A stretch of 64,000 bases of DNA from Micromonospora inyonensis (GTDB lineage Bacteria > Actinomycetota > Actinomycetes > Mycobacteriales > Micromonosporaceae): contig NZ_FMHU01000002.1 in NCBI RefSeq assembly GCF_900091415.1, forward strand, positions 2,108,001 through 2,172,000, read 5' to 3'. The translations under genes and the position numbers were made by a program. Every line of letters starts with the position of its first letter. Positions within the stretch are counted from its first letter, which is position 1. The notes under the pieces were generated by a model that made no database searches, was not told the DNA's origin, and saw nothing but the letters and a program-made list of their open reading frames with translations. Shown here piece after piece: positions 49,145-57,230 of this stretch.

Positions 49145-50501
49145 ACGGACGCTGCGCCGCCGCCTCGAAGCGGTTCGCTGGGTGGCTCTCGGGCTGGCCG
49201 TGCTGGTGCTGGTGGTCTTCCTGGTCGCCCAGCGGCAGAGCATCGACGTCAGCTACGGCCGATCCCCCGCCTCGGCCGCCGTGCCGGAGGGGTCGGCCGG
49301 CGAGTTGACCGACACGACGGTGCCGTCGGTGGCCGTTATGGACGCCATGGTCGCCGCCGCGCCGGTGGTGCGGCTCCCCGGTTCGGTGGCGTCCTGGGAC
49401 GAGCAGCGGGTCCGCGAGGCGATCGGCGGCCGGGACGTCCGCATCCTCGTCGCGCCGCCCGGCCTCGACGAGGCCGAACGGGACCGGATCCGGGATGTGG
49501 AGGACGCCACGGTCCGGGTGATCGGTCTCCAGGTCAGCGGGGGCATCTACCAGGCCACCGCCGACACGCTGCCCAGCTGGCGGGCCCAGTTCGCCACCGG
49601 GGACGTGACCGGCCTGCTGGTGACGCTGATCGCCGCGCTCGGGGACGCACCCACACCGCCGGACCACGACGGGTTGCGGTGGCGTGAGCCGGGCGCGGCC
49701 GAACTCGCCACGGTCACCGCCGACCTGCGCGCCACCGGGCGACACGTGGCGGACGGCGCGACGCTGACCGCCGTGCCGGCCAGGACGGCGGCCAGCGCCT
49801 TCCCCGACGGCGACGCGCTGTACGTCGCGCTTCCCCGGCAACCGCGGGGCGAGCCCGTCCCCCGGTACGGGCCCACGCTGGCCCGGGTCTTCCCGGGCCG
49901 GCCGGTCGTGGTGCTCTACGGCGCGTGGATCGAGTACCACGGGCCGCACGGCGAGGAGTTCGCCGAGGTGACCGGGGCGAGCTTCTACGGCCAGTTCGGC
50001 GACCGGCTCAGCCGTTACGAGTATCCGCAGGACAACGTGCTCAACGCCTACCTGGCCCGGGTGACCGACGTGCGGTACGCGGGGTTGTTCGAACGGCCCC
50101 TGCCGTACCGGCCGGTGGATCCCCTGCGGGTGGCGCTGCCGGCGCTGCCCTGGCTCTTCGCCGGCTGTGTCGTGGTGTTCCTCGCCCTGTCCACGCGGTC
50201 GCTGTGGCGCGGGGTCGGCCGGGCCGGCGCGGTGCGGGGGCCGGGGACGACGGCCCGACTGGCCGGACTGACCGCGTTGGCCGTGGAGATGTCCCTGTTG
50301 ACCGACCGGCGCAGCGACCCCGGGCTGACCCGGGGCGTGGCGAAGCTCCAGGCGGCCCGGGCCGCGCTGGACGAGGGACTGCCCGACCCGCACGTCCGGG
50401 CCCTGCTCACCGACGCCGAGGCAGAACTGGACGACACCGCCCGCACCATGGGCGTCGCCGGTTACCGGCCGACGTTCTACCTGCGGGAGAGGCTGTCGTG
50501 A
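49137..50501 (+). CDS. Membrane protein with large extracytoplasmic domain, unknown function
   Basis: 454 aa. TM helix one is WVALGLAVLVLVVFLVAQ (about residues 15-32); TM helix two is LPALPWLFAGCVVVFLALS (about 340-360). Between them lie some 300 residues outside the membrane; behind TM2 is a helical cytoplasmic tail. The same two-helix plan occurs in the next gene. The extracytoplasmic part (VRILVAPPGLDEAERDRIRD, RVFPGRPVVVLYGAWIEYHG) has an alpha/beta look but no motif I can name. ATG 49137 overlaps the previous stop. Confidence 0.65.
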   Translation: MTERTLRRRLEAVRWVALGLAVLVLVVFLVAQRQSIDVSYGRSPASAAVPEGSAGELTDTTVPSVAVMDAMVAAAPVVRLPGSVASWDEQRVREAIGGRDVRILVAPPGLDEAERDRIRDVEDATVRVIGLQVSGGIYQATADTLPSWRAQFATGDVTGLLVTLIAALGDAPTPPDHDGLRWREPGAAELATVTADLRATGRHVADGATLTAVPARTAASAFPDGDALYVALPRQPRGEPVPRYGPTLARVFPGRPVVVLYGAWIEYHGPHGEEFAEVTGASFYGQFGDRLSRYEYPQDNVLNAYLARVTDVRYAGLFERPLPYRPVDPLRVALPALPWLFAGCVVVFLALSTRSLWRGVGRAGAVRGPGTTARLAGLTALAVEMSLLTDRRSDPGLTRGVAKLQAARAALDEGLPDPHVRALLTDAEAELDDTARTMGVAGYRPTFYLRERLS

Positions 50502-51643
50502 CCGGGCCGGAGCAGGCACGCGACCCGAAGCGACGCGACGCCGAGCGGACGGCCCCGGGGCGGCAGGACCCGCAGAGGGCACGGGAGCCGCTGACCGCCC
50601 GGGTGGCGCGGTTCCTCGGCGCCCCGTTCGGTCTGGGCGTACTGGCCTGCCTGGCGTTGGCCGGCTGGGCGCTGTGGACGGGCGGGATCACCGACGGTCC
50701 GGTCGCCCGCGACGTGCGCTCCTCCTCGGTCCACGTCGCCCCCGGCGTCGACCTGGACGAGGCGGCGGCGGAACGGATCATCGGCAACCGCCGGCTGGTC
50801 GTGCTGCTGCTGGAGCCGGGGGCGGACCTGCGGGAGGGCTGTCAGAACGTCGAACGGGCCGCCGACGGCACGGTGGTGCTGGTGCTCAGCCGCGAGGACG
50901 ACGAGTACGACACCTACGGTTGTGCGCTGCTGCCCGGACGCGACGACGGGAACTTCGGCCGGGCCTTCGTGGCGGAGATGACCATCAGCAACGGCATCGA
51001 CGGCTTCGTCGACCGCCCGTTGGAGGCGCTGAAGGTGGTCACGGTCAACTACGACCGGCTGGTGAAGGCGGGCACCGTGCCGGACGGCACCCGGACCATC
51101 AGCCCGTCCCTGCCCCGCTACCTGGTCGCGGTGGCGGCCGTGCTGGCCGTCCTCGTCGGCTCGGCGCTGGTCTACGCGACGGGCCTGCGGGCCGGCCGGC
51201 TCGCCGCCGACCGCCGTCGTCTGCGCGACGCCCACGCCGACCGCCGCAGCGCGTTGAGCGCGGCCACCGCCGTCCTGGCGCAGCAGGTCATCGACCTCGA
51301 CCAGCGGTACGCCCGGATGAAGCCGACGGCCATCGCCGGCGACGCCGACCACAAGGCGTTCGTCCGCGACTATCCGGCACTGGTCAGCGACTACACCGAC
51401 CTGCTCGACACGGTGACGCCGGGGCGCGACCGGGACGACACCGACCTGGTTGGATTGATCCAGCGGGTGGAGTCACTGAGCCGCCGGGCCGACCAGTTGG
51501 CCCGGACGGCCCGGATGGCCCGGCCCCGGTCCGGGACGGGTGCGGCCGACCGCTCGGAGCCGGCCGGAAACCGTTCGGCGGCCCGGTCCGGCGCCGGACA
51601 CAATGAGCGCCATGCGGAGATCGACGAGGCGCCTCCTCGGTGA
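50498..51643 (+). CDS. Membrane protein with extracytoplasmic domain and cytoplasmic coiled-coil tail, unknown function
   Basis: 381 aa. TM1 is GLGVLACLALAGWALWTGG (about residues 46-64), TM2 is YLVAVAAVLAVLVGSALVY (about 207-226). The external domain has two Cys (EGCQNVERAADGT and TYGCALLPG) likely bonded. The tail after TM2 is helical and charged. The GTG start overlaps the previous stop (GTGA). Same topology as its neighbour, so the two probably form a complex with the small anchored protein. No family recognised. Confidence 0.65.
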   Translation: MTGPEQARDPKRRDAERTAPGRQDPQRAREPLTARVARFLGAPFGLGVLACLALAGWALWTGGITDGPVARDVRSSSVHVAPGVDLDEAAAERIIGNRRLVVLLLEPGADLREGCQNVERAADGTVVLVLSREDDEYDTYGCALLPGRDDGNFGRAFVAEMTISNGIDGFVDRPLEALKVVTVNYDRLVKAGTVPDGTRTISPSLPRYLVAVAAVLAVLVGSALVYATGLRAGRLAADRRRLRDAHADRRSALSAATAVLAQQVIDLDQRYARMKPTAIAGDADHKAFVRDYPALVSDYTDLLDTVTPGRDRDDTDLVGLIQRVESLSRRADQLARTARMARPRSGTGAADRSEPAGNRSAARSGAGHNERHAEIDEAPPR

Positions 51644-52062
51644 ACTGGACGTCCTGCCGTACCCGGAACGGATGGCGACCCTGGCCCGCCGGGCGCGGGA
51701 ACTCGCGGCCACCGGCGACCTGCCCGACGTCCTGACCGATCTGCGCGCGGGGCCGCGGTTCCTGGCGCTCACCGCCGCCAAGGTCGTCGGCGACCGGGAG
51801 ACGGTACGGACGATGACCGCCGACCCGCAGCGGACGATCCGCGCGGTCGCGGTGAAGGCCGCGGTCCGCGCCGGCTGGCTCTCCGCCGACGACCTGCGTC
51901 ACCTGACGCACGACGCGCCGGCCGACCTGCGTCACCTGGTCTACCGGTCGCTGCGGTGGGGGCGGCGTCCCGCCCTCGCCGACCACCTGGTCGACCGGGT
52001 ACGGGAGACCTTCGGCACCGCCGAGGTGGTCGCCCTGCTCCCGGCCTGCGGCGCGGACCAGG
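51603..52062 (+). pseudogene. HEAT-like repeat protein, 3'-truncated
   Basis: ATG 51603 lies inside the end of the previous gene. About 150 residues show helical repeats (VLTDLRAGPRFLALTAAKVV, RTIRAVAVKAAVRAGWLSAD, LRHLVYRSLRWGRRPALADH) as in HEAT-type proteins of actinobacteria, which are normally much longer. At about 52062 the sequence changes: the open frame continues to 52226 only by reading a foreign segment out of frame. The GC content drops at the same point. The C-terminal bulk is lost. Confidence 0.6.
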
Positions 52063-52242
52063 TTGGCGATTGGGTTCGGCGCGGCGGCTGGTTCTGCCGC
52101 GTGGGCTACCGTTTCCGAGGTGATGCCGGTCACTGCGAAGCCTCTCGTGGGGACTTTCCTCGCAATCGGAGCGGCTACCGGCGCGCTGAGGGCCTTGAAG
52201 AAGAAGGTGGACGAGGAGAGAAGTAAGCATGAAGATCAGTAG
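52063..52242 (+). pseudogene. 3' fragment of a small membrane protein gene
   Basis: In a frame different from the HEAT-like gene, the segment reads AIGFGAAAGSAAWATVSEVM, then PLVGTFLAIGAATGALRALK and a charged tail ending at TAG 52240-52242. That looks like the C-terminus of a small membrane protein. Its 5' end is missing at the junction. Confidence 0.45.
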
Positions 52243-52370
52243 CAAGGTCGAACCGCTCACGCGTAACGCGATCCACGCGGCGGTACAGCAGGATCTCTCC
52301 AAGTTCGACGCGGCCCTACAGGCGTTCCCGAACGAAGAGGTAGCGCAAAAGGCGATAGAACTCGCCCTAG
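52229..52370 (+). pseudogene. 5' fragment of a small gene of unknown function
   Basis: ATG 52229, behind GAGGAGAGAAGTAAGC, opens MKISSKVEPLTRNAIHAAV and then QQDLSKFDAALQAFPNEEVA, a plausible helical protein start overlapping the preceding fragment. Codon use is less GC-rich than the surroundings. The coding character ends near 52370. From there to 52524 I see only non-coding sequence, with TTGTCATGAGGGACATCTG (52378-52396) possibly part of an old IS end. Confidence 0.45.
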
Positions 52371-52524
52371 GTCACGCAACTTGTCATGAGGGACATCTGT
52401 CAGGGCAGGCCGCGCGTGAGACGCACCGCAAGGGCAGAGCAACCACAGTTGACTCGCCGACCCCACCCAACGTGCAACCCGCCGTGACCAGCAACTCCCC
52501 CGACAACTCAGTGGCCCGGCTTTC

Positions 52525-52568
52525 CTGTCCGCTGCCCGGCTCTCATGAAGGGTGCCGGGCAGCGACAG
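52525..52568 (-). terminator. Terminator of the XRE-DUF397 operon
   Basis: CTGTC-C-GCTGCCCGGC pairs with GCCGGGCAGC-GACAG with one bulged base; it lies 17 bp after the DUF397 stop. Confidence 0.7.
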
Positions 52569-52584
52569 GGCCAGGTGCGAGGGA

Positions 52585-52779
52585 TCACGCCCGCCTGAGC
52601 GTGTGCAGGAAATCGCTCCACGCCTCGACAGCGAAAGCGAGGGTCGGGCCGGTGGGGTCCTTGGAGTCACGGACGCCCACCTCGTCGCTGATGAACCGCA
52701 CCTCGACGCAGTTGGCGTTGTCAGCGCTTCGGGAAGACTTGAACCAGCCCCGGTCGGGGCCCTCGGTGGGGGTGCTCAC
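52585..52779 (-). CDS. DUF397 domain protein
   Basis: 64 aa with the DUF397 signature WFKSSRSADNANCVEVRF and VGVRDSKDPTGPTLAF. These tiny proteins are coded next to XRE-DUF5753 regulators throughout actinomycetes and act as their partners, in some cases in a toxin-antitoxin-like manner. GTG 52779 follows GGAGATGTGAC and begins 2 nt after the XRE stop codon. Confidence 0.93.
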   Translation of the reverse strand: MSTPTEGPDRGWFKSSRSADNANCVEVRFISDEVGVRDSKDPTGPTLAFAVEAWSDFLHTLRRA

Positions 52780-52780
52780 G

Positions 52781-53686
52781 TCACATCTCCTTGGCGATCC
52801 GGCGGATCAGGTCGAGCGAGTCGTCCGAGCCTAACGCGAGTTCACGGGTCTCGGCGAAGGTCACCACGTAGTCGTTCACGCGGAGAGACTGGTCGATGAT
52901 GTCGATGGAGGTCAGGATCTCCTGCCAGACCAGGTCGGGCAGCCGGGGTGACGGGAAGGACAACACCTGGAACGGGCCGCCGAACGCGGGGTGGGCTCCG
53001 ACGCTGAACGGCAGCACCCGGATCTCGATCTGCTCGGGCCGCTCGGTGGCCAGCCGGACGAGGTGGTCGAGCTGGGCGCGCATCACCACCGGCCCACCGA
53101 CCTGTTGACGTAGCGCTCCCTCTCCGAGCAGGACGCTGAGTCGCAGCGGGTGCTCACCGTCCAGTCGCTCCTGTCGCGCCAGTCGCACGGCAACGCGCCG
53201 GTCCACCTCGGTCAGCCGGATCGTGGTGGTGCCGCCCCGGATCACCGCACGGGCGTACTCCTCGGTCTGCAACAGCCCGATGATTACTTCAGGGTGATAG
53301 CTGCGGATATGCTCGGCGCCGGCCTCGTAGCCGAGGAAGCGCAGGAACTCCGCCGGAAAGAGCTGTGCGTACTCCTGCCACCAACCACGCCGGGCCGCAC
53401 CGGCCCGCAGCTCCTCCAGCTCGGCCGCCTCGTCGGGCTCGAACTCGTACGCGGCGACGATCTGCGCCAACCGCTTGGCGGGCAGCTTGACCCGCCCGCT
53501 CTCCACACCGGAGACGTACGCCTGGATGATGCCGATGGCGCGACCGGCCGCCGCTGCCGTGAGGCCGACCTCCTCGCGCCGCTGGCGCAGCCGTAGACCC
53601 AGCTCCCATGCCTGCACCACTGGTGAGGACGCGAGCTGCGCGAGCCCTCGACCCGCATTGGACGGTTCCGGGGAAGCAACGGACAT
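52781..53686 (-). CDS. XRE family regulator with DUF5753 domain
   Basis: 301 aa. HTH: LGLRLRQRREEVGLTAAAAG and AYVSGVESGRVKLPAKRLAQ. The remaining 190 residues are the DUF5753 ligand-like domain (RSYHPEVIIGLLQTEEYARA, VVMRAQLDHLVRLATERPEQ, VLPFSVGAHPAFGGPFQVL). ATG 53686 has AGGAGG 6 nt upstream; the longer open frame is not needed. Pairs with the DUF397 gene downstream in the same operon. Confidence 0.92.
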   Translation of the reverse strand: MSVASPEPSNAGRGLAQLASSPVVQAWELGLRLRQRREEVGLTAAAAGRAIGIIQAYVSGVESGRVKLPAKRLAQIVAAYEFEPDEAAELEELRAGAARRGWWQEYAQLFPAEFLRFLGYEAGAEHIRSYHPEVIIGLLQTEEYARAVIRGGTTTIRLTEVDRRVAVRLARQERLDGEHPLRLSVLLGEGALRQQVGGPVVMRAQLDHLVRLATERPEQIEIRVLPFSVGAHPAFGGPFQVLSFPSPRLPDLVWQEILTSIDIIDQSLRVNDYVVTFAETRELALGSDDSLDLIRRIAKEM

Positions 53687-53807
53687 GAGTCCTCCTACGC
53701 TCGACCGATCGCATGAAGTATCCACCCCGCCACCCTTGATATCAAACGCGACACCATGCATCCTCAGTAAGTCGTCGGGCATCCAAAGCACTTCAGGGAG
53801 TGATCAC

Positions 53808-54146
53808 GTGGAGCTTCAGGGGCGGTTGGTGTACCAGGAGCAGGAGGAGCGGTACGCGTTCTCGCTGTGTCGGGTGGTCGACGCGGGCACCTTCGACCAG
53901 TCGTACGACCTGCTCGGGGTCGTCCAGGTGGCGGTGGACCGGCGCGGGCCGGAGCGGCTGGCCCCCGGGCTACGGCCGTGGGCGCTGACCACCCTCGCCG
54001 CCGGCGGCTACGGGTTCGGCCGTTTCTACGCGGCGTTCACCACCCTCGACGAGGACGACGAGCCCTACCGGCCCGTCACCGAGGAGTACGTCGACTGGTC
54101 CGGCACCGAGGTCCTCGTACCCGCCGGGTCACCCGCACCGCGATGA
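53808..54146 (+). CDS. Small protein of unknown function
   Basis: 112 aa from GTG 53808 with GGGAG 9 nt upstream. It reads VELQGRLVYQEQEERYAFSL and ends near a VDWSGTEVLVPAG segment. I do not recognise a family. It is divergent from the XRE gene. The last residues lie close to the edge of the tnpB fragment at 54161, so the C-terminus could be altered. Confidence 0.55.
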   Translation: MELQGRLVYQEQEERYAFSLCRVVDAGTFDQSYDLLGVVQVAVDRRGPERLAPGLRPWALTTLAAGGYGFGRFYAAFTTLDEDDEPYRPVTEEYVDWSGTEVLVPAGSPAPR

Positions 54147-54160
54147 TCGCGGACGGCCGG

Positions 54161-54383
54161 CTCCAACTGTCGCCGCAACTCCGACCACGCCGCGTCCGAG
54201 ATCGCTCGGGCAAGGCTGTGATTGCGGACCATGTTGCGGACCGACAGGTCCTCGATGACCACCGTTTGGTTCTCGCGGATGATCCTCGTGGACAGCTTGT
54301 GCAGGTGATCCCGCCGCCGGTCGGCGATCCGGGCGTGCACCCGGGCCACCTTGAGCCGCGCCTTGGCCCGATTGTTGGAGCCC
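54161..54383 (-). pseudogene. Internal fragment of tnpB
   Basis: These 223 bp match 60481-60703, inside the intact tnpB, with a single difference (54181 against 60501). They code for the middle of TnpB including the second RuvC motif VVIEDLSVRN, but neither end of the gene nor of the element is present. The junctions on both sides are abrupt. Confidence 0.92.
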
Positions 54384-54408
54384 ACGCGGCGCACCCCGAC
54401 CGCCCGGA

Positions 54409-54672
54409 TCACCGGATCGGCGACGAACGGGAGCCGCCCGGGGTCACCGGGCTGCCGCCGTCCCCTTGCCCGGGTCCGAAGGCCACGAGGGCGGTGAGTT
54501 CCTCGGTGACCTCCTCGAACCGGTGCTTCTCCCCCGCCGGGACGAACACCACGCTGCCGGGGCCGACGTCGACCGCCTACGTGCCGAGGCTGAGGTGGGG
54601 CACCCGTAGGTGCTCCACGTACGTGGCACCGGCGTCGACGCGGTGCCGACCGGCCTCGGCGATCACTCTCAT
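54409..54672 (-). pseudogene. Cupin domain protein with internal deletion
   Basis: ATG 54672 begins MRVIAEAGRHRVDAGATYVE and continues to LSLGT, where TAG stops it at codon 32. Directly afterwards, in the same frame, the other end of a cupin appears: VDVGPGSVVFVPAGEKHRFE. About 35-40 codons with the first metal-binding motif are missing between LSLGT and VDVGPGS. A non-functional remnant, bordered on the left by the tnpB fragment. Confidence 0.72.
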
Positions 54673-54729
54673 CCTGTCCCGCCCCCGTGGACCGTTTCCC
54701 CTGCCTCCGTCGCCGGTCTCTCCTCCCGG

Positions 54730-55428
54730 TCACCGGAGAGCCGGCGCAGCCGGGCGGAGGACGGTGAACACCGCGCCGGCCGGGTCGGCGAGCGCGGCGA
54801 CCCGCCCGGTCGGGACGTCGCGGGGTGGCGCCAGGAGTCGCCCGCCGAGTCGGGGCGCCCGTTCGGCGACGTCGTCCGGATCGGACACCGCGAAGTAGAC
54901 CATCCAGCCGGTGGGCAGCACGGTGGCCAGCGGCGCGGGCAGCGCCAGCCGGCCGGCGACCGGACGGCCGTCGCCGGTGAGCAGCACGTACGAGTCGTCG
55001 GGCGCACCGGGCGGTACGGTGGCGCGCAGCCCCAGACCGTCGGCGTGGAACCGGTCGGCGTCGCCGGGGGCGACCGTCATGTACTCGTACCAGCAGGGTC
55101 GGCCCGGCCCGGGGGCCACGGCGGTCGCACCGGAGCCCAACCGGAAGCAGCCACCGAGGGGGTCGTGAACGTCGTCGCCGTGCAGGCGGGCTCCGGCGCT
55201 GGTCGCCGCGGCCCGGACCGTTGCGGGGTCGTCGGCGGCGAAGACGGTCCACCAGCGGGCCGGCGCGGGGCCGGCGCGCAGTTCCGCGGCGGGTAGGCCG
55301 TCGGCGAGCGCGGCGGTGTCGGCGTACGTCCAACCGAGCAGGTCGGTGTAGAAGGGACGGACGGCGTCGACGTCGGTGGTGACGAGTTCGACACGGTCCG
55401 GTACCGCCGGGGTGGTGGATGTGCTCAC
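54730..55428 (-). CDS. VOC family (glyoxalase/bleomycin resistance-like) protein
   Basis: 232 aa with two vicinal oxygen chelate domains: DRVELVTTDVDAVRPFYTDL opens the first and GRPCWYEYMTVAPGDADRFH the second, ending VAALADPAGAVFTVLRP. Tandem VOC proteins of this kind are common in actinobacteria and mostly of unknown substrate. GTG 55428 is preferred because GGGAG lies 6 nt upstream; the in-frame ATG at 55458 would add ten residues and may already be IS110 sequence. Confidence 0.82.
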   Translation of the reverse strand: MSTSTTPAVPDRVELVTTDVDAVRPFYTDLLGWTYADTAALADGLPAAELRAGPAPARWWTVFAADDPATVRAAATSAGARLHGDDVHDPLGGCFRLGSGATAVAPGPGRPCWYEYMTVAPGDADRFHADGLGLRATVPPGAPDDSYVLLTGDGRPVAGRLALPAPLATVLPTGWMVYFAVSDPDDVAERAPRLGGRLLAPPRDVPTGRVAALADPAGAVFTVLRPAAPALR

Positions 55429-55459
55429 CTGGGTCTCCCGATCAGACGGTGTGGTCATG

Positions 55460-55768
55460 TAAGGAACTCCGGTGCTTGATCAGCCCGGTGGTCCTGGGAT
55501 TGCATGAGCATCCCGGTTGGTCCGGTGGGTGGCGACGAGTTGGGGTCTGAGGGAGAGCCTCGTACCGCTGATTGCCACCGCTGGTCTGGCCACGGATGCC
55601 CCGGATGAGGGAAGTGGGCCGGCCCTGCGAGGCCGGGCCCGGTTGCAGCACATGAGTGGGAGCCGTCGTCGGAGGGCTCTGCCTCCTTGGGACCGTGGCT
55701 GTCGTGCGGTGTTGACCTGCGCGGATCGCCGGAGCAGGTAGATGGTCTATGTGCCTGGGAGGCGGTAA
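55460..55768 (+). ncRNA. Candidate bridge RNA region of the IS110 element
   Basis: The roughly 310 bp before the transposase start hold no gene but several strong hairpins, for example GGGCCGGCC against GGCCGGGCCC around 55617-55640. In IS110-group elements the non-coding left end codes for a bridge RNA that guides donor and target recognition. The position, length and structure fit; the binding loops were not resolved. Confidence 0.5.
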
Positions 55769-57226
55769 GTGCAGCGCAGGTTGGTCGGTATCGATTTGGG
55801 GATCGCGTCGGCGCACACGGTACGGGTGCGTGACGAGGCCGGACGGGAGGTGTGCCGGCGGCGGTGCGAGCCGACGGTGGAGAGCCTGACCGCGATCGAG
55901 TCCGCGGCGTTGGCCGGCGCTGCGACGGGGACGCGGTTGGAGGTGGTGATCGAGCCGACCGGGCCGGCGTGGCTGCCGATCGCGGTGTTCTTCACCGCTC
56001 GGGGGCATCTGGTGTTCCGGGTGTCGAGTGCGAAGGCGGCGGATCTGCGCCGGTTCCTGTCGCGGCATGCGAAGTCCAACGGCATCGACGCGGATACCCT
56101 GGCCCGCCTGCCGTTGATCGACCCGGACGGGCTACGGCCCCTCGAACTGCCGGGCGCGGCCGCGGCGGCGTTGGACCGGCGGGTGCGCGCGTGTGACCGG
56201 CTGACCATGGCCGCATCCGAGCACAAGGTGCGGATCAAGGATCTGGTCCGGCAGGTCATGCCGTGCACCCCGCTGACCGGTGATCTGGGCAAGGCCGATC
56301 TGGCGGTGCTGGAACGCTACGCCGACCCGCGTGCCCTGCTGCGGCTGGGCCGGGCCCGGCTGACCGCGCTGATCGTCAAGGCCTCCCACAACCACCAAGG
56401 AGCGGCACGCGCCGAGCAGTGGCTGGCCGCCGCCCAAGCGGCGGTCGACCTCTACGGTGATCACCCGGCGGTCGCGTTCACCGACCTGGCCGCCGAGATC
56501 GCCACCGAGGTCCGGCTACTACGCGCCATCGCCACCGAGCTGGCCGCGCACGCGGCCGAGCGGGAGACCTGCTACCGGTGGGTCGACCCGATGCAACTGG
56601 CCCGTAGCCTGCCCGGCCTGGCCGAGGTCGGCGGACCGGCGATGACCGCGGTCATCGGTGACGCCGCCCGGTTCCCCACCGCGGCGCACTTCAAGTCCTA
56701 CTTGGGGCTGGCGCCGCGCGCGTCAGAGACCGGTGACACCGACCGCAAGGGCCAGCCGATGTCCAAGGCCGGCTCCCGGCTGGCCCGGGCCACTCTGATC
56801 CGGGCCGCGGACTGGGCCCGCAAGCAGGACCCGCAGCTCGCGCGCGTCTACCACCAGCAGATGGTCGAACGCGGTGCCGAACACCTCAAGGCCAGCTGTG
56901 TGGTCGCGGCCCGGCTCGCCGAACGGCTCTGGACCGTGATGCGCCGCCGCATGCCGTATGTCATCTGCGACGTCGACGGCACCCCGGTCACCCCACAGCA
57001 GGCGAAACAGATCATCGCGCAGCAGTGGACCGTGACCGAGGAGATCCGCCGCAGGCGGCGCAGCAACAAGCGCAGGGCGGGGAAGGCCCCTCACCAAGTC
57101 CTCACGGGACATGATCGAAAAGACGCTCGAAGCGTACGAACGAGGCGACCTTCCCCACCCGAATCCTCCGCGACACCGTCACGGACCGTCAAGCAACCCG
57201 CCGTCTTGACAACCGATCCTCGATAG
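55769..57226 (+). CDS. IS110 family transposase
   Basis: 485 aa. The N-terminal RuvC-like DEDD domain begins RRLVGIDLGIASAHTVRV (first Asp), with EPTGPAWLPIA as the next acidic motif. The C-terminal Transposase_20 domain is LPGLAEVGGPAMTAVIGDA and FKSYLGLAPRASETG, with the Ser-rich segment QPMSKAGSRLARATL. Longer at the C-terminus than most relatives by about 50 Arg/Ser/Pro-rich residues. Starts at GTG 55769 with GGGAGG 6 nt upstream. It appears intact. Confidence 0.9.
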   Translation: MQRRLVGIDLGIASAHTVRVRDEAGREVCRRRCEPTVESLTAIESAALAGAATGTRLEVVIEPTGPAWLPIAVFFTARGHLVFRVSSAKAADLRRFLSRHAKSNGIDADTLARLPLIDPDGLRPLELPGAAAAALDRRVRACDRLTMAASEHKVRIKDLVRQVMPCTPLTGDLGKADLAVLERYADPRALLRLGRARLTALIVKASHNHQGAARAEQWLAAAQAAVDLYGDHPAVAFTDLAAEIATEVRLLRAIATELAAHAAERETCYRWVDPMQLARSLPGLAEVGGPAMTAVIGDAARFPTAAHFKSYLGLAPRASETGDTDRKGQPMSKAGSRLARATLIRAADWARKQDPQLARVYHQQMVERGAEHLKASCVVAARLAERLWTVMRRRMPYVICDVDGTPVTPQQAKQIIAQQWTVTEEIRRRRRSNKRRAGKAPHQVLTGHDRKDARSVRTRRPSPPESSATPSRTVKQPAVLTTDPR

Positions 57227-57230
57227 GGAA

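Larger units (their letters stand above)
55441..57230 (+). mobile_element. IS110-family insertion sequence
   Basis: A DEDD transposase gene with a long non-coding region before it and a short one after it lies between the VOC gene and the GGDEF/EAL gene. IS110 elements have no long terminal repeats, and none were seen. The borders are therefore estimates: left between the VOC ribosome site (about 55440) and 55470, right just before the GGDEF/EAL stop at 57231. Confidence 0.75.

Noticed and set aside
52371..52524. Complete insertion sequence
   Set aside because: Only a short IS-like string (around 52378-52396) is present; no transposase frame or paired ends.
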